Assembly (NCBI GenBank): GCA_036337295.1
Contig: JAYZEN010000009.1
Coordinates: 248,001-312,000 of the forward strand
Length of the DNA: 64,000 nucleotides
Reading direction: 5' to 3'
Source of the DNA: Ketobacter sp036337295
GTDB taxonomy: Bacteria > Pseudomonadota > Gammaproteobacteria > Pseudomonadales > Ketobacteraceae
The position numbers and the translations under genes were made by a program. Below the pieces are notes generated by a model, which saw only the letters and a program-made list of their open reading frames with translations, was not told where the DNA came from and ran no database searches. This document shows, one piece after another, positions 35,132 through 42,452 of the stretch. Every line of letters begins with the position of its first letter. Position 1 is the stretch's first letter.

Positions 35132-36115
35132 ATGGCATTAACGTCAAATACAGTACAGACGGGCGAAATGGTTTCTGATGCCCAGTTCAGATTATTCAGA
35201 ATCTTCGATGAGGTGGACCTCAAGCGTATCCGGCCTTTGTTGAATCAATGCCGCAAAGAATTGCTTACCACCGGTGAAGTCCTGCTGCGCCCTGAGTATC
35301 GCAATGACAACATGTATCTGTTGTTGTCCGGCCGGGTCGCGGTGACGCTGGAAAGCCTGGAGGCAACGCCTCTGGTGGAATTGGGCAGTGGTGAGTGCAT
35401 AGGCGAGATGTCGGTATTCGATGGCCGCAATCCCTCCGCCTATGTGCAGGCCACTGAACCCTGTGAAGTGGTGGTGATCGAGAAAGACACCCTCTGGCAG
35501 TTGATCGACTCCTCCCATAGCTTATGTCGAAACCTGTTGTACTTTCTCTCCAACCGATTGCGCACCGGCAATGATATTGTGGCGGTGTCCAAATCGCGGG
35601 AGAAGGAACAGGAGCAGGCGGCCAACGTGGATGCGCTCACCGGAGTGCATAATCGGCGCTGGTTGCAGGGCATGCTGGACACCCTGAAAGGCCATGAGCT
35701 GGCTGAGCGAATGCCCTTGGCGGTGTTGATGCTGGATGTGGACCACTTTAAAAAGTTCAACGACACCTATGGTCACAAATCCGGTGATCTGGTGTTGCAG
35801 ATGGTGGCCCGTATCATGCGCAAGAGCCTGCGGCCCAGTGATATGCTGGCCCGCTACGGCGGTGAGGAATTCATGGTCCTGTTGCCCTGCACACCGATCG
35901 CTCAGGCCAAAGCGGTGGCTGAGCGTTTGCGCAAGGCCGTAGCCAACTGCCGGGTTTCGGCAGAGCAGGGCGTGGAATTGCCCGCTGTGACGATTTCGGT
36001 GGGCGTGTCGCCGCTGACTGAGAACCAGTCGTTGGAACAGGTTATCGAAGCCGCGGATGAGGCGCTTTACCTGGCCAAGCACAACGGCCGCAACCGCATC
36101 GAAGTCCGCACCTGA
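35132..36115 (+). CDS. Cyclic-nucleotide-binding-like + GGDEF diguanylate cyclase
   Basis: A 327-residue cytoplasmic protein: N-terminal cNMP-binding beta-roll (about 20-140; LLSGRVAVTLES, GSGECIGEMSVFDGRNPSA) and C-terminal GGDEF domain with GGEEF and an upstream I-site RPSD at the canonical five-residue distance. It should make c-di-GMP under control of the N-terminal domain. The phosphate-binding cassette GEMSVFDGRNPSA lacks the Arg typical of cAMP receptors (RxAxV/T), so cAMP binding is doubtful. The start is uncertain: ATG 35132 is used, TTG 35117 and ATG 35168 are alternatives. Confidence 0.9.
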   Translation: MALTSNTVQTGEMVSDAQFRLFRIFDEVDLKRIRPLLNQCRKELLTTGEVLLRPEYRNDNMYLLLSGRVAVTLESLEATPLVELGSGECIGEMSVFDGRNPSAYVQATEPCEVVVIEKDTLWQLIDSSHSLCRNLLYFLSNRLRTGNDIVAVSKSREKEQEQAANVDALTGVHNRRWLQGMLDTLKGHELAERMPLAVLMLDVDHFKKFNDTYGHKSGDLVLQMVARIMRKSLRPSDMLARYGGEEFMVLLPCTPIAQAKAVAERLRKAVANCRVSAEQGVELPAVTISVGVSPLTENQSLEQVIEAADEALYLAKHNGRNRIEVRT

Positions 36116-36172
36116 GCCGGCCAGGCACTGTCATCAAAAACACCTGCCTTTGGTTTGATGCCCGCCTCTGAT

Positions 36173-36216
36173 GGCCTCCGATTCAGTACAGGCCTCCGAT
36201 TCAGTGCTGGCCTCTG
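36173..36216. repeat. Short tandem repeat (18-bp unit) at the SDR stop codon
   Basis: GGCCTCCGATTCAGT occurs at 36173-36187 and 36191-36205, and a decayed third copy begins GGCCTCTG at about 36209. The second copy contains the SDR stop codon (36201-36203), so slippage here would alter the protein's C-terminus. Confidence 0.55.
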
Positions 36217-36992
36217 GGTCGCATCAGGTGTTTCAACACAAACAACATTACCCGAATGGGAACCACCCGCGGCGCCACGCTGATTAACCAGTTGATGGTG
36301 CCCGGCACCACCAGTGTCTTGCGTTTGTTCATGGCAGCCAGTGACGCCCGCGCCACCTGACCGGAACTCATCATTGGCATCAGCTTGAGAAAAAACGAGC
36401 CCGAGGTCCCGGCCTGTTGGTGGAATTCCGATGCCGCCGGTCCCGGGCAACTGACGGTGACGCTCACCCCGGTGCCCTTAAGTTCTGCGTTAAGGGCCTC
36501 ACTGAAGGACACCACAAACGCTTTGCTGGCATTGTAGGTGGCCATGTACGGACCTGGCGTAAAACCGGAAATGGATGCGATATTGAGAATTTTACCCAAC
36601 CCACGTTTCACCATGTCCGTGGCAAACAGCTTGCTGAGATAGGTGAGCGCCATCACGTTCACCTGAATCATTTCCAACTCTTTCTGGGTGTCGCTGGCGG
36701 TGAATGGCCCCCAATGGCCGAGGCCTGCATTGTTCACCAGGATGTCCACCGGAATGTTTTCCTGTTCCAGAGTGATATAGAGCCGGTCAATGTCTTCCAG
36801 GTCCGTGAGGTCTACCGGGATCACATGGGCTTTGATATCGAACTCTTTTTCCAGATAGCGTGCCAATTGCTTCAGGCGGTCTTCCCGCCGCGCCACCAGA
36901 ACCAGATCGTGTCCCTGCTCAGCCAGCAGTTTACTGATCTCGTAGCCAATCCCACTGGAAGCGCCGGTCACCAGAGCCGTGGTTAATGCCAT
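36201..36992 (-). CDS. Short-chain dehydrogenase/reductase
   Basis: A 263-residue classical SDR: NAD(P)-binding TGASSGIG near the N-terminus with a basic ARRED stretch after the second strand (suggesting NADPH), NNAG, catalytic Ser in IASISG, and YNASK with the catalytic Tyr/Lys. A C-terminal hydrophobic and basic segment (INWLISVAPRVVPIRVMLFVLKHL) could attach to the membrane, as in relatives acting on lipids. No operon partner is tight. The substrate is unknown. Confidence 0.9.
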   Translation of the reverse strand: MALTTALVTGASSGIGYEISKLLAEQGHDLVLVARREDRLKQLARYLEKEFDIKAHVIPVDLTDLEDIDRLYITLEQENIPVDILVNNAGLGHWGPFTASDTQKELEMIQVNVMALTYLSKLFATDMVKRGLGKILNIASISGFTPGPYMATYNASKAFVVSFSEALNAELKGTGVSVTVSCPGPAASEFHQQAGTSGSFFLKLMPMMSSGQVARASLAAMNKRKTLVVPGTINWLISVAPRVVPIRVMLFVLKHLMRPRGQH

Positions 36993-37098
36993 ATCTCATT
37001 CCCAAGCAAGTCGTTGATCTGGCTATGGTATCCGCTTCAATGGCAATATCCAATGACCAGCGCAGTCTGAACTGTACTGAGTGTACACATCGCTGCTG

Positions 37099-37872
37099 TC
37101 AGGATTCCCCGTCGAATTCACCGTGGCGCCCCTTGCCCTCCCGGAAGCGGGTGGCACCGGCTACGGTTTCTCCGCTGGCAATGCTCTGCAGGCCCAGTTC
37201 GAACTCATTGCGCAGGGCCGCGGGCAGATCCAGATCCCATTGCTGGTAGGCGCTCAGGCGGTCATGGCGCATACACAATTGGGGAAAGCGGCTTATCTCC
37301 TGCGCCAGCTGCTCGGCAGTGGCGCGGGCGGCACCGGGGGCGCAGACGCGATTGACCAGTCCCATCGCCAGCGCTTCCTGCGCGCTTACGGCCCGCCCGG
37401 TGAGAATCAGGTCCAGCGCGTGGCTCATGCCAATCAGGCGGGGCAGTCGCACGGTGCCGCCGTCAATCAAAGGAACCCCAAAACGGCGGCAGAACACCCC
37501 CAGGGTGGCGTTGTCCGCGGCCACCCGCAAATCGCACCACAACGCCAGCTCCAGGCCGCCGGCCACAGCATGGCCTTCGATGGCGGCGATCACCGGTTTT
37601 GACAGGAGCATGCGGCTTGGGCCCATGGGGCCATCGCCGTCGGGTTCCAGGCGGTTACTGCCATTGCCGGACGAGACCGCTTTCAAATCCGCTCCGGCAC
37701 AAAAAGTGTGTTCCCCCACCAATACAGCGACACTGGCGTCAGCATCGTTTTCAAACTCGCGGAAGGCATCCGCCAGTGCCTGGGCGGTGACGCGATCAAC
37801 CGCGTTGCGTACCTGGGTGCGATCCAGAACGATGGTGGTGATGGCATCCTGCTTTTCTATTCTGATCGTCAT
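37099..37872 (-). CDS. Enoyl-CoA hydratase/isomerase family protein (crotonase)
   Basis: A 257-residue crotonase-fold protein. The first oxyanion-hole region is FCAGADLKAV and the second is IEGHAVAGGLELALWCDLRVA. At the position of the second catalytic Glu of enoyl-CoA hydratases the sequence reads FGVPLIDGGTVRL, where Asp replaces Glu, so a simple hydratase function is uncertain and isomerase or other activity is possible. It is probably part of acyl-CoA metabolism. It is separated by about 100 bp from the SDR on the same strand. Confidence 0.88.
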   Translation of the reverse strand: MTIRIEKQDAITTIVLDRTQVRNAVDRVTAQALADAFREFENDADASVAVLVGEHTFCAGADLKAVSSGNGSNRLEPDGDGPMGPSRMLLSKPVIAAIEGHAVAGGLELALWCDLRVAADNATLGVFCRRFGVPLIDGGTVRLPRLIGMSHALDLILTGRAVSAQEALAMGLVNRVCAPGAARATAEQLAQEISRFPQLCMRHDRLSAYQQWDLDLPAALRNEFELGLQSIASGETVAGATRFREGKGRHGEFDGES

Positions 37873-38065
37873 AAACGTGTCCCGTAGTAACGCGAGCCGT
37901 AAGGGGAAAGTGCATTAATTGTGGGCAGGCTCACGAATTGCCCGGCGGTTCTGCACAAACTCATGGCATTTTAAAATTCTTTAACAATTAATGGCAAAAT
38001 TACCTGAAAGGTCTTTGTTTTTCGGGCTAAACTGAAATTGTCGAAGTAAGGTTCGGGAGACAATC

Positions 38066-38407
38066 ATGCAAATTCAGGAATTGGTCGCGCACTGGGAAAA
38101 AGCCAATAAAGGTGAGCGTACTCGTCAGCAGTTTTCCATTAACCTTCCACTGAAAGAAGCCGCTCAGGTGCTTGCCCTCAAGGAGATGTATCCGGATTGT
38201 ACCGAGGAACAAATCCTCACGGATCTGCTGTGTTTTGCCTTGGGTGAGTTGAGCCAATCTTTCCCCTATGAAGCGGGCAAAGAAGTCACCCAGGATGAGT
38301 ATGGCGATCCCATTTACGAGGATGCCGGGCTGACGCCCAAGTTCATTCGCCTGGCGCAGAAGTATCGCACTACCCTCGAAGCCGAAACGGTTGGAGAGCC
38401 TAACTAG
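38066..38407 (+). CDS. Conserved small protein of unknown function (113 aa)
   Basis: A 113-residue protein, mixed helical and acidic, with no signal peptide. Segments such as LALKEMYPDCTEEQILTDLL and the ending DPIYEDAGLTPKFIRLAQKY resemble a small family found in pseudomonads, sometimes labelled type 1 pili tip component; I regard that label as unsupported. GGGAGA precedes the ATG at a good distance. The gene is isolated, with a hairpin at 38427 behind it. I give no function. Confidence 0.7.
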   Translation: MQIQELVAHWEKANKGERTRQQFSINLPLKEAAQVLALKEMYPDCTEEQILTDLLCFALGELSQSFPYEAGKEVTQDEYGDPIYEDAGLTPKFIRLAQKYRTTLEAETVGEPN

Positions 38408-38426
38408 GCTAGCCTCCATCCCCCTG

Positions 38427-38465
38427 GAAAGCGGTGTGCCGGACTGGCTCCGGTGAACCGCTTTC
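38427..38465. terminator. Hairpin after the 113-aa gene
   Basis: GAAAGCGGT (38427-38435) pairs perfectly with ACCGCTTTC (38457-38465), and an inner CCGG/CCGG pairing extends the structure. There is no T-run; it may terminate or stabilise the transcript of the gene ending at 38407. Confidence 0.4.
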
Positions 38466-38630
38466 AATCCCGCCTACCCTGTTCAGCAAATGGGGCGACA
38501 TCCCTCCGCTCCGGTGTTAATATCGCTGACCACGTAGTCATTGATTGGCCCATAAGTCCGGCAGTGACTCTACAATAATTTCGGTATTTGTATACGTTAG
38601 TTCTTTGAGAGATGAGAGAGGGATGTAGCC

Positions 38631-40145
38631 ATGAATGATATGGTGCAGCAAAAATTACGATCACAGTACTCGGCGGACGATGTGTGGCAGCAGTTCACTC
38701 CCATCGTGACCGGGGACGATTACGTAGCCAGTCTGCGGGATCGTAACCTGAAGGTGTATCTGTTCGGTGAGGAGATTGCTGAACCCGTGGATCACCCCAT
38801 GATCTGGCCCTCGATCAACGCACTGAAAGCCACCTATGACCTGGCCACGGCGGAACCTGAGCTGGCCAGTACCAAAAGCCACCTCAGTGGTGAGCAGATC
38901 AACCGTTTTCTGCACATTCCCCACAGTGCTCAAGACCTGGTGTTGAAGAACCGGATGCAGCGCAAGCTGGGCCAGATCACCGGTACCTGTTTCCAACGTT
39001 GTGCCGGCCTGGATTCCATCAGTGTCATGCACTCCATCACCTATGATATTGATGAAGCCCACGGCACCCAATACCACCAACGTTTCCTGAAATTCCTGGA
39101 GCGCCTGCAAAAACACAATCAGATCATCGCCGCCGGCATGACCGACCCTAAAGGGGATCGCAGCAAAGCACCCCATGAACAGGCGGATCAGGATCTGTTC
39201 ATGCGCGTTACCGGCCGCAATGAAAATGGCGTTTTCGTCAGTGGTGCCAAGGCCCATATGACGGGTGGCCTCAATTCCCACTGGATCATGGTGCTGCCCA
39301 CCATGCGACTGAGTGACCAGGACCGGGATTTCGCCATCATCGGGGCCATTCCCCTGCAAGCGGAGGGGATCACCTATATATATGGCCGCCAGTCCTGCGA
39401 CACCCGTGCCATGGAGCTGGGGGATGTGGACAAGGGCAATGCCCAGTACGCTGGCCAGGAAGTATTGGCGGTGTTTGATAACGTGTTCATTCCCTGGGAT
39501 CACATTTTCATGGATGGAGAATACGAATTCGCAGCGCCCATGGTGGAGCGCTTCACGTCCTATCATCGTGCCAGTTACGTGTGCAAAACCGGCCTGGGTG
39601 ATGTCATGGTGGGGGCCGCGGCCACCATCGCAGAATACAATGGCCTGGAGAAGGTCTCTCATATCCGTGACAAACTGGTGGAAATGACGCACCTGAATGA
39701 GACCATCTATTCCTCCAGTATTGCGTCAGCCCATGAATCAAAGCCACTGCCTTCCGGTGCCTGGATGAACGACTCTATGCTGGCCAACGTATGCAAGCAC
39801 AATGTCACCCGCTTCCCTTATGAAATTTCGCGTCTGGCTCAGGATCTGGCCGGTGGTTTGATGGTGACACTGCCTTCCCAACAGGATTTCGAATCCAAGG
39901 ACACCGGGACGCTGTTGGACAAGTATTTCAAAGGCCGCGAAGACATTCCCACTGCAGACCGGGTGAAGATTCTGCGCCTGATTGAAAACATGACCCTGGG
40001 CCGCAACGCCGTGGGATATCTCACCGAATCACTGCATGGCGCCGGCTCGCCCCAGGCTCAGCGTATCCAGATCCTGCGGGGCATGGATGTGGAGAAAAAG
40101 AAATGGCATGCGAAGAAACTGGCCGGTATTAAGCAGGTTGATTAA
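38631..40145 (+). CDS. abfD: 4-hydroxybutyryl-CoA dehydratase / vinylacetyl-CoA isomerase-type flavoprotein
   Basis: A 504-residue protein of the HpaB-like flavoprotein superfamily, strikingly similar from memory to AbfD of Clostridium. AbfD uses FAD and a [4Fe-4S] cluster for radical dehydration of 4-hydroxybutyryl-CoA to crotonyl-CoA. The cluster ligands are kept: C120 and C124 (CFQRC), H312 and C318 (YHRASYVCKTGLGD). The His-to-Cys spacing is one residue shorter than I recall for AbfD. Y316 and E466 (TESLHGAGSPQAQ) match catalytic residues. The family signatures YGRQSCDTR and LANVCKHNVTRFPYE are also present. Plain 4-hydroxyphenylacetate hydroxylase is unlikely, since those lack the cluster Cys. 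The gene stands alone, with a good GAGAGAGG site and a terminator behind it. Confidence 0.85.
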   Translation: MNDMVQQKLRSQYSADDVWQQFTPIVTGDDYVASLRDRNLKVYLFGEEIAEPVDHPMIWPSINALKATYDLATAEPELASTKSHLSGEQINRFLHIPHSAQDLVLKNRMQRKLGQITGTCFQRCAGLDSISVMHSITYDIDEAHGTQYHQRFLKFLERLQKHNQIIAAGMTDPKGDRSKAPHEQADQDLFMRVTGRNENGVFVSGAKAHMTGGLNSHWIMVLPTMRLSDQDRDFAIIGAIPLQAEGITYIYGRQSCDTRAMELGDVDKGNAQYAGQEVLAVFDNVFIPWDHIFMDGEYEFAAPMVERFTSYHRASYVCKTGLGDVMVGAAATIAEYNGLEKVSHIRDKLVEMTHLNETIYSSSIASAHESKPLPSGAWMNDSMLANVCKHNVTRFPYEISRLAQDLAGGLMVTLPSQQDFESKDTGTLLDKYFKGREDIPTADRVKILRLIENMTLGRNAVGYLTESLHGAGSPQAQRIQILRGMDVEKKKWHAKKLAGIKQVD

Positions 40146-40174
40146 CTTTTAGTTAAATAACGTTCACCCTGAAG

Positions 40175-40202
40175 GGCTGCGGTGTGAATCGCGGCCTTTT
40201 TT
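40175..40202 (+). terminator. Intrinsic terminator after the abfD-like gene
   Basis: GGCTGCG (40175-40181), eight-base loop, CGCGGCC (40190-40196) with one G-U pair, followed by six T. Confidence 0.8.
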
Positions 40203-40275
40203 GTTTATACGCACTGGAGAATTGAAAAAAACCCCGATAGTATGCGCTTCAACAATAGGATAAAGGGGAAAGATC

Positions 40276-41373
40276 ATGAAGCGAATCATACTGCCTATGT
40301 CACTCTGCCTGCTGGCTGGCCACGCGCTGGCGGAAAACAAGGAAGGGCAAATCGTAATCAACCCAGCGGTTTCGTACATCAAGTTCGATAACGACCGCCT
40401 GCCTGACGAAGCGGATGGTTTCGGCTTGGGTCTGGAATATCGCTTTGGCCCCAACTGGGCGGCGGAAGTTGCAGCGTTCCGTAACGACGCGGATCAGGGT
40501 GTTGACCTGACTCAATACAAACTGGACGGTCTGTATTACTTCAGCAAAGACGGTACCGTACAGCCGTATCTGGGCGCCGGTGTTGGCCATGCCGATTTTG
40601 AAAGAGGTGATGCGGATGATGGCGAAACCCAAGTGAATCTGGGTGGTGGTCTGCGTTTCAATTTCTCTGAAGCCTGGTCTGCACGCTGGGACCTGCGAGG
40701 CATTTACGGGGTTGATGATAACGACACCGATCTGATGACCACCCTGGGCATCAGCTACGCATTCGGCGGTGAAAGCAAACCTGAACCCAAGCAAGAGCCG
40801 GCCGTTGTGGCGGCACCGGCTGATTCCGACGGTGATGGCGTGACTGATGACAAAGATCAGTGCCCCGGTACCGCAGCGGGCGTCAAGGTGGATGCAACCG
40901 GTTGCCCGCTGGATTCCGACGGTGATGGCGTGACCGATGACAAAGATCAGTGCCCCAATACCGAAGCCGGTGCCACCGTGGACGAGAAAGGCTGTGTCGG
41001 CAAGGTGCAAACCGTTACCGTGGAAAGCATTGAGTTGAAAATCAACTTCCCCACCAACTCTGATGTAATTCAGAGCCAGTACGATCCTGAACTGAAGAAG
41101 GTGGCGGACTTCCTCAACAAGCACTCGGACCTGGAAGTTGAGATCGAAGGTCACACCGATAGCCAGGGCGCCGCGGCCTACAACAAAACACTGTCCCAGA
41201 AGCGGGCGGACTCTGTGAAGCGAGCTCTGGTCAAGCGTTTCGGAGTAGCGGAAGAGCGTATTACTGCAGTGGGTTATGGTGAGGAAAACCCCATTGCCAC
41301 CAACGATACCGCAGACGGCCGCAAGCACAACCGCCGTGTGGTAGCGGTTATGCAAAAGGAAGTGATGCAGTAA
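40276..41373 (+). CDS. OmpA/OprF-type outer-membrane protein with TSP3 repeats
   Basis: A 365-residue protein: signal peptide (1-about 19, ending ALA), an eight-stranded barrel region (about 20-170), a linker with two type 3 thrombospondin calcium-binding repeats (SDGDGVTDDKDQCP, twice), and an OmpA C-terminal peptidoglycan-binding domain (about 250-360; EIEGHTDSQGAAAYN, and ending in NRRVVAVM). It anchors the outer membrane to peptidoglycan and may form a pore. The two TSP3 repeats are nearly identical at DNA level (40822-40866 and 40912-40956). AAAGGGG precedes the ATG. Confidence 0.93.
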   Translation: MKRIILPMSLCLLAGHALAENKEGQIVINPAVSYIKFDNDRLPDEADGFGLGLEYRFGPNWAAEVAAFRNDADQGVDLTQYKLDGLYYFSKDGTVQPYLGAGVGHADFERGDADDGETQVNLGGGLRFNFSEAWSARWDLRGIYGVDDNDTDLMTTLGISYAFGGESKPEPKQEPAVVAAPADSDGDGVTDDKDQCPGTAAGVKVDATGCPLDSDGDGVTDDKDQCPNTEAGATVDEKGCVGKVQTVTVESIELKINFPTNSDVIQSQYDPELKKVADFLNKHSDLEVEIEGHTDSQGAAAYNKTLSQKRADSVKRALVKRFGVAEERITAVGYGEENPIATNDTADGRKHNRRVVAVMQKEVMQ

Positions 41374-41387
41374 AGTCGTTTGGTTTC

Positions 41388-41410
41388 ATGCCGGCGCCCC
41401 GCGCCGGCAT
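41388..41410 (+). terminator. Strong hairpin after the OmpA gene
   Basis: ATGCCGGCGC (41388-41397), CCC loop, GCGCCGGCAT (41401-41410): a perfect 10-bp stem, followed by TTGCATTTT. It is probably a terminator or attenuator between the OmpA and DUF481 genes. Confidence 0.65.
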
Positions 41411-41434
41411 TTGCATTTTAGGGGATACTCAAAT

Positions 41435-42181
41435 ATGAAAGCAAAAATCACTCTTTTGGCGTTGGCCATTGCACCTTTCACCGCGGTCGTTGCGGAGGAA
41501 GCGGAAGAAGACAAACTTTGGAAAGGCGAAGCCAGCCTGAGTTACATCGACAACTCCGGTAACACCGAAAGCACCAACATGGATTTTCGCAGCACTGCAA
41601 CCCGGAATGGGGAAGTCTGGCGCAATATATACAAGCTTGAAGCCAGCAACGAAACCGCTGAGCAGGAAGATGACAACGGCGACGAGGAAGAGGTGCGGAC
41701 CGCAGAAAAATATTTTGGCTCTGCCAAAGCTGAATACAAGTTCGGTGACAGCTCCTATCTGTTCGGTTTGCTTGAGTATACCGATGACCGTTTCAGCGGA
41801 TACGATTACGAGGCCTCCGCCACCTTTGGTTATGGTCGCGATATCCTGATGAACAAGAAACACGAACTCAGCGCCGACGCCGGTATTGGTTATCGTGAAT
41901 CCAAGGAAACTGAAACCGGGGATGTAGTGGAAGAAGCTGTGTTGCGCCTGGGTGCGCTTTATCTGTGGCGCATCAGCGAAAACGCCACGTTCGATGAAGA
42001 CTTCAGCACGGAAATCGGTGAAGAGAAGACCGTCACCAAGTCTTACACTCGCGTCAAGGTCAAGATCAATGGCAGCCTGCACGGCTTCGTGGCCTATGAA
42101 ATCAAGCACACAGATGAAGTGCCTGAAGGCGTGAAAAACTCGGATCGCAAGTTCATGGTGGGTGTGAACTACACCTTCTGA
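41435..42181 (+). CDS. DUF481 family outer-membrane protein
   Basis: A 248-residue exported protein: signal peptide (1-about 20), then alternating beta strands of the DUF481 (YdiY-like) barrel family, starting with WKGEASLSYIDNSGNTESTN and ending with the barrel-closing aromatic MVGVNYTF. The mature part is acidic. Function is unknown; homologues are salt- or acid-inducible in some bacteria. AGGGG precedes the ATG at 41435. It follows the OmpA gene and a hairpin, so it may be expressed by partial read-through. Confidence 0.85.
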   Translation: MKAKITLLALAIAPFTAVVAEEAEEDKLWKGEASLSYIDNSGNTESTNMDFRSTATRNGEVWRNIYKLEASNETAEQEDDNGDEEEVRTAEKYFGSAKAEYKFGDSSYLFGLLEYTDDRFSGYDYEASATFGYGRDILMNKKHELSADAGIGYRESKETETGDVVEEAVLRLGALYLWRISENATFDEDFSTEIGEEKTVTKSYTRVKVKINGSLHGFVAYEIKHTDEVPEGVKNSDRKFMVGVNYTF

Positions 42182-42198
42182 TCTGCCTGCTATCCCGG

Positions 42199-42236
42199 AA
42201 AAGGCCACTCACCGGTAGACGGGGTGGCCTTTTTTT
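42199..42236 (+). terminator. Intrinsic terminator after the DUF481 gene
   Basis: AAAAGGCCAC (42199-42208) pairs with GTGGCCTTTT (from 42224), with a run of T extending to 42236. Confidence 0.85.
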
Positions 42237-42452
42237 GTGACTTCAACTTGTCGACTGGTTCATGTCAAAGATGAGACGCAGTGCCCCTAAATTAATTTGG
42301 TTGTCATGAAATCCTGTTAATTCTTTGTAATTGTTGTAGAAAGTGAATATCGGGTATATAACTTAATACTCTACGTTGAAAAATAATTGACCTATGACCA
42401 GCAGAGAGCGGGTAGCACCACCCTCAATTCGGACAGGGCAGGGAAGAGCGTC

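Noticed and set aside
38631..40145. 4-hydroxyphenylacetate 3-monooxygenase (HpaB)
   Set aside because: The CFQRC and H/C pair of the AbfD iron-sulfur site are present and the sequence follows AbfD closely, so a simple hydroxylase is less likely.
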